A stretch of DNA of 64,000 nucleotides from Bradyrhizobium sp. CB2312 (GTDB taxonomy: Bacteria > Pseudomonadota > Alphaproteobacteria > Rhizobiales > Xanthobacteraceae). The notes under the pieces are model-generated. The model worked only from the letters and a program-made list of their open reading frames with translations, was not told the DNA's origin and did not search any database. Shown in pieces: positions 34,281 to 42,200 of the stretch (the first letter of the stretch is position 1; each line of letters starts with the position of its first letter). Both the position numbers and the translations under genes were made by a program. The stretch covers positions 6,779,501-6,843,500 of the forward strand of contig NZ_CP121668.1 of assembly GCF_029714425.1 (NCBI RefSeq), written 5' to 3'.

Positions 34281-34718
34281 ATGCGTTCCACCCTCGTCCG
34301 GCACGTGCTCGCAGCCCTGTTGTCCATCTCGCCGCTTGGAGATGCCAAAGCCGCAACGGCCAGCGATCCCGGCGGCGTCTGGCTGACCCAGTCGGGCGAT
34401 GCGAAGATCAAGGTGAGCCGTTGCGGCAACGCGCTGTGCGGGCGCGTCGTCTGGCTGAAGGAGCCGATCGACAAGAAGACAGGGAAGCCGCAGCTCGACG
34501 ACCACAATTCCGATCCGGCGCTGCGTGGCCGGAAGATCGTCGGCATCTCCCTGTTCATCGACATGCAGGCGGCCGGCGCCAACAAATGGTCGGGCCGGAT
34601 CTACAATGCCGACGACGGCAAGACCTATGCGAGCACGGTGACCTTGCTGCCGTCGGGCAATCTCAACGTCCAGGGCTGCATGGGAACGTTGTGCGCGGGT
34701 GAAGACTGGACGCGGTGA
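34281..34718 (+). CDS. DUF2147-family exported protein
   Basis: The 145-residue product has a signal peptide (MRSTLVRHVLAALLSISPLG, cleavage near DAKA) and the DUF2147 domain: DPGGVWLTQSGDAKIKVSRC, then LCGRVVWLKEP, and the later WSGRIYNADDGKTY with a C-terminal LNVQGCMGTLCAGEDWTR. Four cysteines could form disulfides in the periplasm. Domain function is unknown; structures show a lipocalin-like beta barrel in relatives, as I recall. The ATG at 34281 follows GGAG about 6 bases away. Control by the perfect palindrome just upstream is likely. Confidence 0.92.
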   Translation: MRSTLVRHVLAALLSISPLGDAKAATASDPGGVWLTQSGDAKIKVSRCGNALCGRVVWLKEPIDKKTGKPQLDDHNSDPALRGRKIVGISLFIDMQAAGANKWSGRIYNADDGKTYASTVTLLPSGNLNVQGCMGTLCAGEDWTR

Positions 34719-34899
34719 GCACGCAGGTCCGCGAGCGCGAGGTCAAAGCCGCCGGTTCCGGCGGCTCATTTATGTGCGATCTCTTTTATGCGGTGACGTG
34801 TCGGATCGTCAGCCCCTCGTTCGTCATCTAGACATCAACGGGCCTTAAAGCGCGATGAGATGTCGGCCCATCAATGCACATGCACGAGGAATGACGAAC

Positions 34900-35343
34900 A
34901 TGCCCAGCACTGTACGACTGCACCGCGTTCTGGCCACCAGCCCCGAGAAAATCTATCGCGCCTTCCTGGAGGCCGATGCAATGGCGAAGTGGCTGCCGCC
35001 GAACGGCTTCACCTGCACCGTGCATCATTTCGAGCCCAGGGTCGGGGGCACGTTCAAGATGTCGTTCCGGAATTTCACCACGGGCAACAGCCATTCGTTC
35101 GGCGGCGAATATCTCGAGCTCGTGCCCGGCGAGCGCCTGCGCTACACTGACAGGTTCGACGATCCCAACCTGCCCGGCGAAATCCAGGTGACCGTGATCC
35201 TGAAGAAGGTGTCGGTCGGCACCGAGGTCGACATCACGCAGGCCGGCATCCCCGACCTCATTCCGCCGGAGGCCTGCTATCTCGGCTGGCAGGAATCGCT
35301 GCGCAATCTGGCGCGGCTGGTCGAGCCGGAGATCAATCAGTAG
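34900..35343 (+). CDS. SRPBCC/AHSA1-domain protein
   Basis: The 147-residue protein is one helix-grip domain: VRLHRVLATSPEKIYRAFLE, WLPPNGFTCTVHHFEPRVGG, and the strand TFKMSFRNFTTGN, ending with LGWQESLRNLARLVEPEI. The START-like AHSA1 fold binds hydrophobic ligands or, in eukaryotes, Hsp90; bacterial members are poorly defined and are often found with stress or cofactor genes. The ATG at 34900 has GAGGA nine bases upstream; an ATG at 34891 is too close. It is followed by a long palindromic repeat that would form a strong hairpin. Confidence 0.9.
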   Translation: MPSTVRLHRVLATSPEKIYRAFLEADAMAKWLPPNGFTCTVHHFEPRVGGTFKMSFRNFTTGNSHSFGGEYLELVPGERLRYTDRFDDPNLPGEIQVTVILKKVSVGTEVDITQAGIPDLIPPEACYLGWQESLRNLARLVEPEINQ

Positions 35344-35359
35344 CAGTGACAGCAGTATC

Positions 35360-35450
35360 GTAGGGGTGGGCAAAGCGCAGCGTGCCCACCAGTCTGTCTC
35401 AACCTGGGAAAGACGTGGGCACGGCGCTCTGCGCCTTTGCCCACCCTACG
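35360..35450. repeat. long palindromic repeat, GTAGGGTGGGCAAAG class, copy 1
   Basis: Arms GTAGGGGTGGGCAAAGCG and CGCCTTTGCCCACCCTACG pair over about 90 bp, with an inner pair GCGTGCCCACC and GTGGGCACGGC. A near-identical element lies at 48627-48717. Confidence 0.85.
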
Positions 35451-35517
35451 GCACTGGTTGATCGCATCTACAGATCGACCCACATCGTCATTACTCGCAA
35501 TGACGACTGCTCCTGGG

Positions 35518-36845
35518 CTACGTACCCTTCGGCTTGAGCCCGCCATCCGCGGTCCAGCGGTCCGGGTCGGGGCTGTGCCCGATCAGCGCGAGGCCGTAGG
35601 CGATCGACTCGAACTGGTCGCCCGACATCAGCCGCTCGTTGCCGAAGCGGTCGGCGAACAGCTTTCGCACCGCGGGCACGAAGGAGGTGCCACCGGTCAA
35701 GAACACCTTCTCCACCTCGCGCGCGGTGATGCGGGCTTCGGCCAGCACCTTGTCGACGGTGGCCCCTAACCGGGCGATGTCGTCGGCAATCCAGGATTCA
35801 AAGTTCTTCCGCGTGATCGTCGAGCCGATGTCGACGCCGCCGCCTTTGAAGCGGAAGTCGACCTCATCGTGCCCCGACAGCGCGACCTTGGCGTCGGACA
35901 CTGCGCGGTACAGCGAAAAGCCGAGGTCGAGATCGACGATGGTGATGAAATCCTCGAGCAGCTTCGGCTTCAGCGCGGTGCGCGCGAGCTCGCGGAGCTC
36001 GCGCAGATCGCCGTTGCTCTTCATCATCGCGAGCTGATGCCAGCGCGCAAGGTTGGTGTAGTGGCCGCTCGGAACCGGCAGCACCTTGTCGAACGAGCGG
36101 AAGCTCGAGCCCTTGCCAAGCCGCGGCGAGACGACGTGATCGACGATGCGGTAGTCGAAGGTGTCGCCGGCAATGCCGATGCCGGCGTGTCCCAGCGGCT
36201 CGGCGCGCAGCGTGCCGCCCGCGCGCGAAAAACGCATCACCGAGAAGTCGCTGGTGCCGCCGCCGAAATCCGCAACCAAGACGGTTGCATCGCGCTCCAG
36301 CCGGCGGGCGAAGGAGAACGCGGCGCCCACGGGCTCGTAGACATAGCGCGCGTGGCCGGCGCCAAGACGCTCGAACGCGGCGCGATAGCGCTGCATCGCC
36401 AACGTCTCGTCGGGATTGCCGCCGGCAAAGCGCACGGGCCGGCCGACGGTGATGTTCGATGTCTCGAAGCCGAACTTCTCGCCGCCATGGCGTGCCAGGG
36501 TGCGCAGGAACGCCGCCAGAATGTCCTCGAACTTGAAGCGCTGGCGGAACACCTGCGTGGTTTGAAAACTGCTGCTCGCGGCAAAAGTCTTGAACGACTG
36601 GAGGAAGCGGTAGACGTGGCGGCCTTCCAGGAAGGTCTCGATCGCCCACGGGCCCCCTCGGCCTGGGCGCCGGCGCCCGGCCGGTCCTCCCAGAAGCACA
36701 GCGCCGAGACGTAGACGCTGTGGCGCTGGCCGCCATGGTCGAAGCGGATGGCCTCGACCCGGCGGTCGTCCGCCGCAAGCGCGACGACCGTGTTGCTGGT
36801 CCCAAAATCGATGCCGATCGAGACGGCGGCCGAGGCGCTCGACAT
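35518..36845 (-). pseudogene. Hsp70-like (YegD-type) chaperone with one frameshift
   Basis: The N-terminal part, from the ATG at 36845, reads SIGIDFGTSNTVVALAADDR, the actin-fold phosphate-1 motif of Hsp70 relatives. Its frame runs to about 36657. The following frame then carries the rest: WAIETFLEGRHVYRFLQSFK, VADFGGGTSDFSVMRF (phosphate 2), and VFLTGGTSFVPAVRKLFADR (adenosine). Joining needs one extra base in the run of five C at 36653-36657; with it the chain is 442 residues, normal for YegD-type proteins. This is either a true frameshift or a base-count error in the run. The family has ATPase activity without a full substrate-binding domain. No partner gene is adjacent. Confidence 0.88.
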
Positions 36846-37029
36846 GAACCACTCTGACAGTTGGTTGGAAAAGGGGGCAGACCACTAACGGCTTTGACCT
36901 GCCCTGCCAAGACCCGGATCCGCTGTAAGGCCGGTCAAATCCGCGCCAATGCGTCGTTTCGGCCGCCATTTGGCAATTTTAGGCCCGCAATGGCCGCTTT
37001 AACGCATCATTATGTTGCAATGCGAAAGG

Positions 37030-37047
37030 TTGCATGCTGCTATGCAA
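37030..37047. promoter_or_regulatory. perfect palindrome upstream of the 45-residue ORF
   Basis: TTGCAT, GCTGCT, ATGCAA. It lies 17 bp before the GntR-type site in the same promoter region. It may be a second operator; the binding protein is unknown. Confidence 0.45.
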
Positions 37048-37063
37048 ACAAGCGCATGGACAC

Positions 37064-37080
37064 TGGCATCTGGTATACAT
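37064..37080. promoter_or_regulatory. predicted GntR operator, site 3
   Basis: TGGCATCTGGTATACAT. It matches the 17-bp consensus in all but the last three positions of the right arm. TGGACA starts 7 bp upstream. It lies 56 bp before the 45-residue ORF. Confidence 0.6.
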
Positions 37081-37135
37081 AGATTGTCTTTCGAAATGAG
37101 GCAGCGATACTGACTGTCTCGAGAAAGGAATTCCG

Positions 37136-37273
37136 ATGTCCAAGACCGCTTCCGTCGCTCTCGCTCCCTCCTCCTCGCTGTTCGCGCGCCTGATGGCTGC
37201 GATCGACCGCCTCCTGATGGCGAGCGCCGAGATCTCGAATCACAACGGCGACCTGCCGCGTTTCGGCCTGTAA
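37136..37273 (+). CDS. 45-residue protein in the oxalate regulon
   Basis: The ATG at 37136 has AAAGGAA 6 bases upstream, and the frame ends at TAA 37271-37273 with a terminator hairpin 68 bp later. The protein begins MSKTASVALAPSSSLFARLM and continues as an amphipathic helix (AAIDRLLMASAEISNHNGDL). No family assignment is possible; similar very small helical proteins with an NGD...R-x-G ending exist in Bradyrhizobium as I recall. A GntR-type site and a second palindrome precede it. Position and control suggest a role with oxalate uptake, for example as a small membrane-associated accessory. That role is inference. Confidence 0.65.
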   Translation: MSKTASVALAPSSSLFARLMAAIDRLLMASAEISNHNGDLPRFGL

Positions 37274-37340
37274 GCGGGCTCTTTCCCGCGCAGCCCTGCC
37301 GCGCGACGGTTTCAGACCGATCCACATGCTACTTTTGATG

Positions 37341-37368
37341 AATGGCCCCGCACGACGGGGCCATTTCT
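37341..37368 (+). terminator. rho-independent terminator after the 45-residue ORF
   Basis: AATGGCCCCG pairs perfectly with CGGGGCCATT around a 5-base loop, followed by TTCT. It separates the small gene from oxlT-1. Confidence 0.85.
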
Positions 37369-37453
37369 ACTTGTGCTGTCCCGAGTCACAGCCGCGACCG
37401 GACAAGGTCGCTGCGGCATTTGCGCACGGTGGCCGGACCAGCGCTTGAACCTT

Positions 37454-37470
37454 GGCATAATGAATACAAG
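37454..37470. promoter_or_regulatory. weak GntR operator-like site before oxlT-1
   Basis: TGGCATAATGAATACAA. The left arm TGGCAT is exact, but the right half is degenerate. TTGAAC starts 8 bp upstream, the same spacing as at the strong sites. It lies 51 bp before oxlT-1. Confidence 0.4.
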
Positions 37471-37520
37471 AATGCCGCTCCAGCGCTCGCAGAAAAATTA
37501 GAGGCGCCACGGGAGGCTTT

Positions 37521-38807
37521 ATGACGGACATGGTGCAGGCAACGGCCCCTACAGCCGCACGCGTCAGCGACACGTATCGCTGGGCGCAATTGGCGATCGG
37601 TGTAGCGGCCATGGTGATGATCGCCAATTATCAGTACGGCTGGACGTTCTTCGTCCCAGACATCCAGAAAAAGTTCGGCTGGGATCGCGCGTCGATCCAA
37701 TGGGCCTTTACGCTCTTTGTGTTGTTCGAGACCTGGCTCGTTCCGGTCGAAGGCTGGTTCGTCGACAAGTACGGCCCGCGCATCGTCGTCCTCGTCGGCG
37801 GCGTGCTCTGCGCCATCGGCTGGGCGATCAACGCACAGGCCACCTCGCTCAACGGCTACTATCTCGGCATGATCATCGCGGGCATCGGCGCCGGCGGCGT
37901 CTACGGCACCTGCGTCGGCAACGCGCTGAAGTGGTTTCCGGACAAGCGCGGTCTTGCCGCCGGCATCACGGCGGCAGGCTTCGGTGCAGGCTCCGCCCTC
38001 ACCGTCGCGCCGATCCAGTCCATGATCAAGGACAGTGGATTCCAGACCACCTTCCTCTATTTCGGCCTCGGACAAGGCATCATCATCTGCATCCTCGCCT
38101 TCTTCCTGCTCGCGCCGAAGCCGGGCCAGGTGCCGAGCGTGGTGGCGAATGCCAATATCATCCAGACCAGGCGCAACTATCAGCCGACCGAAGTGCTGCG
38201 CCAGCCGATCTTCTGGCTGATGTACTTCATGTTCGTGATCGTCGGCGCGGGTGGACTGATGGTCACCGCGAACCTGAAGCCGATCGCGGTTGACTGGAAG
38301 GTCGACAGCGTGCCGGTGACGCTGATGGCGGTGACGATGACCGCGGTGACCTTCGCAGCGACCATCGACCGCGTGCTCAACGGCCTGACGCGTCCGTTCT
38401 TCGGCTGGATCTCCGACATGATCGGCCGCGAGAACACGATGTTCATCGCCTTCGGCATGGAAGGCTTCGGCATCTGGATGCTCTACCTCTGGGGCCACGA
38501 TCCGGTCTGGTTCGTGCTGCTCTCGGGCTTCGTGTTCTTCGCCTGGGGCGAGATCTACTCGCTGTTCCCCTCGACATGCACCGACACGTTCGGCGCCAAG
38601 TTCGCGACCACCAACGCCGGCCTGCTCTACACCGCGAAGGGCACCGCCGCGCTGCTCGTCCCGGTCGCAAACCTGATGCAGCAGTCGTCGGGCACCTGGG
38701 ACAGCGTGTTCATCATCGCGGCTGGCGCCAACATCCTGGCTTCGCTGCTGGCGATCGCGGTGCTGAAACCCTGGCGCAAGGTCGTGGTCGCCAAATCGAC
38801 GGTCTGA
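37521..38807 (+). CDS. oxlT: OxlT-type oxalate/formate antiporter 1
   Basis: This 12-helix major facilitator has 428 residues. Family features are WFVDKYGPRI (loop 2-3), GVYGTCVGNALKWFPDKRGL (helix 4-5), GLTRPFFGWISDMIGRE and FATTNAGLLYTAKGTAALLV. Arg291 and Lys373 have the spacing of the oxalate-binding Arg272/Lys355 of Oxalobacter OxlT. The protein would sit in the inner membrane and exchange oxalate for formate. The ATG at 37521 follows GGGAGG. It is flanked by terminators on both sides, so it is a single-gene unit. A second, diverged copy follows 262 bp later. A weak operator-like site precedes it. Transport of another dicarboxylate is possible. Confidence 0.9.
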   Translation: MTDMVQATAPTAARVSDTYRWAQLAIGVAAMVMIANYQYGWTFFVPDIQKKFGWDRASIQWAFTLFVLFETWLVPVEGWFVDKYGPRIVVLVGGVLCAIGWAINAQATSLNGYYLGMIIAGIGAGGVYGTCVGNALKWFPDKRGLAAGITAAGFGAGSALTVAPIQSMIKDSGFQTTFLYFGLGQGIIICILAFFLLAPKPGQVPSVVANANIIQTRRNYQPTEVLRQPIFWLMYFMFVIVGAGGLMVTANLKPIAVDWKVDSVPVTLMAVTMTAVTFAATIDRVLNGLTRPFFGWISDMIGRENTMFIAFGMEGFGIWMLYLWGHDPVWFVLLSGFVFFAWGEIYSLFPSTCTDTFGAKFATTNAGLLYTAKGTAALLVPVANLMQQSSGTWDSVFIIAAGANILASLLAIAVLKPWRKVVVAKSTV

Positions 38808-38837
38808 CGCGGCGCCTCAACAACTCGCTCGCGCACG

Positions 38838-38865
38838 ACGCCCGGCCCTTGCGGCCGGGCGTTTT
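38838..38865 (+). terminator. rho-independent terminator after oxlT-1
   Basis: ACGCCCGGCC pairs with GGCCGGGCGT around a 5-base loop, followed by TTTCG. It starts 31 bp after the stop. Confidence 0.9.
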
Positions 38866-38951
38866 CGTTTGTCCGAAATTTTTCAGATTCCGATAATCCG
38901 AACGGAACCGCGCATTTTCTTGGCCCTCGACGCGAGATAGGACTTGCAATC

Positions 38952-38968
38952 TGGGATATGGTATACCA
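38952..38968. promoter_or_regulatory. predicted GntR operator, site before oxlT-2
   Basis: TGGGATATGGTATACCA. The inner TGGTATACCA is a perfect palindrome; one base of the outer TGGCAT differs. TTGCAA starts 8 bp upstream. The site lies 102 bp before the oxlT-2 ATG. Confidence 0.7.
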
Positions 38969-39069
38969 AGCTGCCCGCCGCGCTTGCGACGATAAGCCAC
39001 AACATTTGCGACACCGGGTCATCTTGCAATCCCAGGTCGTAATCAATCAGGCGCGTTGGGAGGTTCTTG

Positions 39070-40392
39070 ATGATTTCCAGCACTGACGGCGCCGTCACAG
39101 CTGCGCCTCTTCGCACCGGTTTCCGTTGGCTTCAGCTCGTGATGGGCATCGTCTGTATGGCGATGATCGCCAACCTGCAATATGGCTGGACGCTGTTCGT
39201 CGATCCGATCGACGCCGCCCACCATTGGGGACGCGCCGCGATCCAGCTCGCCTTCACCATCTTCGTCGTCACCGAGACCTGGCTAGTGCCGGTCGAGGCC
39301 TGGTTCGTCGACAAGTACGGCCCGCGCATCGTCATCATGTTCGGCGGCGTGATGATCGCGCTGTCCTGGGTGCTCAACTCCTACGCTGACTCGCTCACCT
39401 TGCTCTACGCGGCCGCAGTCGTCGGCGGCATGGGCGCCGGCGCTGTGTACGGCACCTGCGTCGGCAACGCGCTGAAATGGTTTCCTGACCGCCGCGGCCT
39501 CGCCGCCGGCGCGACCGCCGCAGGCTTCGGCGCGGGCGCCGCGCTCACCATCGTGCCGATCGCGACCATGATCGCATCGAGCGGCTACCAGCAGGCGTTC
39601 CTCACCTTCGGCATCGGCCAGGGCCTGATCGTATTCGTGCTCGCCTTCTTCATCCAGCCGCCGCGGATCTCGATCCCGCCGAGGAAGAAGCAGCTCAACC
39701 TGCCGCAGACCAAGATCGACTTCACCCCGCCGCAAGTGCTGCGCAGCCCTATCTTCTGGGTGATGTATCTCGTCTTCGTCATGGTCGCCTCCGGCGGCCT
39801 GATGACCGCGGCGCAGATCGGCCCGATCGCGCACGACTACAAGATCGCCAACACCCCGGTGACGCTCGCCGGCTTCCAGATGGCGGCGCTGACCTTCGCG
39901 ATCTCGCTCGACCGCATCTTCGACGGCTTCGGACGCCCCTTCTTCGGCTGGGTCTCCGACACGATCGGCCGCGAGCACACCATGTTCATCGCCTTCGGCA
40001 CCGCCGCGGTGATGCTCCTGACGTTGTCGGCCTATGGCCAGAATCCCATCGTGTTCGTGCTTGCGACCGCGGTGTATTTCGGCGTGTTCGGTGAGATCTA
40101 CTCGCTGTTCCCCGCAACCTGCGGCGACACCTTCGGCTCGAAATTCGCAACGACCAACAACGGCATGCTCTACACCGCGAAGGGCACCGCCTCCCTGCTC
40201 GTCCCGCTCGCAAGCGTGATCTCGGCGACGTATGGCTGGAAGGCCGTGTTCGTGGTGGCGGTGGCGCTGAACGCGACGGCGGCGCTGATGGCGCTGTTCG
40301 TGATCAAGCCGCTGCGCCGCTCCTTCATCCTCGGCAAGGAAGCCGAGAGCGCCAGCACCGCAACCGGTAACGCCAAGACCGAGACGGCGTAG
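39070..40392 (+). CDS. oxlT: OxlT-type oxalate/formate antiporter 2
   Basis: This second 12-helix transporter has 440 residues. It is clearly related to the first copy (same WFVDKYGPRIV, GTCVGNALKWFPDRRGLAAG, GRPFFGWVSDTIGREHTMFI and FATTNNGMLYTAKGTASLLV segments) but is diverged in the loops and has a longer C-terminal tail. The substrate-pair Arg and Lys are kept. The ATG at 39070 has GGGAGG six bases upstream; a TTG at 39067 is rejected. A strong operator precedes it and a terminator follows. Two copies may divide work between uptake affinity and exchange direction, or different acids; the sequence does not tell. Confidence 0.9.
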   Translation: MISSTDGAVTAAPLRTGFRWLQLVMGIVCMAMIANLQYGWTLFVDPIDAAHHWGRAAIQLAFTIFVVTETWLVPVEAWFVDKYGPRIVIMFGGVMIALSWVLNSYADSLTLLYAAAVVGGMGAGAVYGTCVGNALKWFPDRRGLAAGATAAGFGAGAALTIVPIATMIASSGYQQAFLTFGIGQGLIVFVLAFFIQPPRISIPPRKKQLNLPQTKIDFTPPQVLRSPIFWVMYLVFVMVASGGLMTAAQIGPIAHDYKIANTPVTLAGFQMAALTFAISLDRIFDGFGRPFFGWVSDTIGREHTMFIAFGTAAVMLLTLSAYGQNPIVFVLATAVYFGVFGEIYSLFPATCGDTFGSKFATTNNGMLYTAKGTASLLVPLASVISATYGWKAVFVVAVALNATAALMALFVIKPLRRSFILGKEAESASTATGNAKTETA

Positions 40393-40418
40393 CGACCACA
40401 CGTCTGTCACGTCGGTCA

Positions 40419-40446
40419 AAAAGGGGCGCAGCGATGCGCCCCTTTT
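40419..40446 (+). terminator. rho-independent terminator after oxlT-2
   Basis: AAAAGGGGCGCA pairs perfectly with TGCGCCCCTTTT around GCGA. It starts 26 bp after the stop. Confidence 0.92.
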
Positions 40447-40520
40447 CTTTTGGCGCGGCGACAAACGTCAGTAATGCTGCCGCAAGAATTTTCGGATAGC
40501 CAAATCCAGCGCTTGACGAT

Positions 40521-40537
40521 TGGCATTATGTATACCA
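40521..40537. promoter_or_regulatory. predicted GntR operator before the CBS gene
   Basis: TGGCATTATGTATACCA. The left arm is exact and the right half ATACCA fits the core. TTGACG starts 8 bp upstream. The site ends 34 bp before the CBS ATG. Confidence 0.7.
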
Positions 40538-40570
40538 CACTTCCCCCATCAGTCACCCAGGGAGGTCGCC

Positions 40571-40999
40571 ATGCTGGTCGGAGACATTCTGCGCAAGAAG
40601 ACGCCGCGCGTTGTAACGGTGCGAATGAACGAAACGGTGGGTATCGCCGCCAAGCTGATGCGCGCCAACAACATCAGCGCGCTGGTGGTCAAGGACGTGG
40701 TCCGCTCTGAAGGCAACACCGCGGTCGGCATGTTCACCGAGCGCGACGTGGTGCGTGCGGTTGCCGAGCACGGCGCCAATGCCATCAACGTCAAGGTCTC
40801 TCAACTCGTCTCGGTGCAGCAGCTCGTCTCCTGCACCTCCTCGGACACGATCGAGCACGTGCGGCACCTGATGAACCGTCATCACATCCGTCACTTGCCG
40901 GTCATCGACGATTACAGCCTCGTCTCCGTCATCAGCATGCGCGACATCGCAGCTGCCGTTGACGAGGCCATCAACGGCACGCCGCAAGCGGCAGCCTAG
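40571..40999 (+). CDS. CBS-domain pair protein
   Basis: The 142-residue protein consists of two CBS motifs: VVTVRMNETVGIAAKLMRAN with VGMFTERDVVRAV, and VSCTSSDTIEHVRHLMNRHH with VISMRDIAAAVDE. Paired CBS domains bind adenosyl ligands such as AMP, ATP or SAM and usually report energy state to a partner. The ATG at 40571 follows GGGAGG; a longer frame to 40520 would run through the operator and is rejected. It lies 178 bp after oxlT-2, has its own GntR-type site and is followed by a dispersed palindrome. A regulatory role for oxalate transport or metabolism is inferred from co-control. Confidence 0.92.
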   Translation: MLVGDILRKKTPRVVTVRMNETVGIAAKLMRANNISALVVKDVVRSEGNTAVGMFTERDVVRAVAEHGANAINVKVSQLVSVQQLVSCTSSDTIEHVRHLMNRHHIRHLPVIDDYSLVSVISMRDIAAAVDEAINGTPQAAA

Positions 41000-41079
41000 A
41001 GCATGATCCGGAAAAGTGCGTAGCGGTTTTCCGACAAGATCATGCTCAAACAATAAACTAAAGCGCATCGCGCTTTAGA
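40999..41079. repeat. palindromic repeat, GAGCATGATC family, copy 2
   Basis: GAGCATGATC pairs with GATCATGCTC (40999-41048) with inner CGGAAAA/TTTTCCG. A second hairpin follows, CTAAAGCGC with GCGCTTTAG (41059-41079). It is related to the copy at 24021-24069. Confidence 0.8.
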
Positions 41080-41180
41080 GCGGCAGCACTTCCCCTGCGA
41101 CTACCGGCCCCGGCCCGGATCCATCCGAGCCGGACCGGATCTTTCGTCCCAAAATTCCGGTCTCTGCTCGCGAGGATTTC

Positions 41181-42200
41181 ATGAAGATCTGCATCTACGG
41201 CGCCGGCGCGATCGGCGGATATCTCGGGGTTCAGCTCGCGCGCGCTGGCGCGGACGTCAGTCTCGTCGCCCGCGGTGCGCACCTCGCCGCGATGCGCGAG
41301 CGCGGCCTGACGCTGTTCGCGGGCGAGGAGACGCACACCGTGCATCCGCGCTGCACCGACAATCCCACTGAGCTCGTCGTGCAGGACTACATCATCATCA
41401 CGCTGAAGGCGCATTCGATCACCGGCGTGATCGAGAAGATGCAGCCGCTGCTCGGACCGCACACCCGCATCGTCACCGCCGTCAACGGCATCCCCTATTG
41501 GTACTTCTACAAGCACGGCGGCCAATACGAGAATTCGACGCTGGAGAGCATCGATCCCGGCGGACGGCAGTGGCGCGAGATCGGCGCCGAGCGTGCCATC
41601 GGCTGCATCGTTTATCCCGCCACCGAGATCGAGGCGCCCGGCGTGATCCGTCACGTCTATGGCAACAATTTCCCGCTCGGCGAGCCCTCCGGCGAGATCA
41701 CGAGCGACGTGCAGCGCCTTGCCGATCTCTTCGTCGCGGCTGGCCTCAAGGCACCGGTGCTCGACCGCATCCGCGACGAGATCTGGCTCAAGCTCTGGGG
41801 CAATGTCTGCTTCAATCCGATCAGCGCGCTGACCCATGCAACCCTCGACGTGATCTGCACCGATCCGTCCACGCGTGCCCTGTCGCGCGCGATCATGGTG
41901 GAGACGCAGGCGATCGCCGAGACCTTCGGCGTCAAGTTCCGCGTCGACGTCGAGCGCCGTATCGAGGGCGCCCGCAAGGTCGGCGCGCACAAGACCTCGA
42001 TGCTGCAGGATCTCGAGCGCGGCCGCCCGATGGAGATCGACCCGCTCGTCACCGTGGTGCAGGAGATGGGCCGCCTCACCGGCATCGCCACGCCTGCGCT
42101 GGACTCGGTGCTGGCGATGGTGACCCAGCGCGCCCGCATCGCCGGTCTCTATGACGGCGTCGCGGCACCCGGCGATCCCCGCGCACTGGCGGTGGCGTGA
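41181..42200 (+). CDS. ketopantoate reductase-family protein (PanE/ApbA)
   Basis: The 339-residue protein has the N-terminal NADPH motif MKICIYGAGAIGGYLGVQLA, the ITLKAHSI segment that supplies part of the nucleotide pocket, and the C-terminal helical domain with KLWGNVCFNPISALT, including the Lys-Asn pair (KLWGN...CFNP) typical of the catalytic site. The ending has KTSMLQDLERGRPMEID. PanE reduces 2-dehydropantoate to pantoate, but many such proteins in catabolic settings act on other 2-oxo acids. It overlaps the next gene by one base (TGATG), so the two form an operon. The ATG at 41181 follows GCGAGGA. The name PanE is kept tentative. Confidence 0.88.
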   Translation: MKICIYGAGAIGGYLGVQLARAGADVSLVARGAHLAAMRERGLTLFAGEETHTVHPRCTDNPTELVVQDYIIITLKAHSITGVIEKMQPLLGPHTRIVTAVNGIPYWYFYKHGGQYENSTLESIDPGGRQWREIGAERAIGCIVYPATEIEAPGVIRHVYGNNFPLGEPSGEITSDVQRLADLFVAAGLKAPVLDRIRDEIWLKLWGNVCFNPISALTHATLDVICTDPSTRALSRAIMVETQAIAETFGVKFRVDVERRIEGARKVGAHKTSMLQDLERGRPMEIDPLVTVVQEMGRLTGIATPALDSVLAMVTQRARIAGLYDGVAAPGDPRALAVA

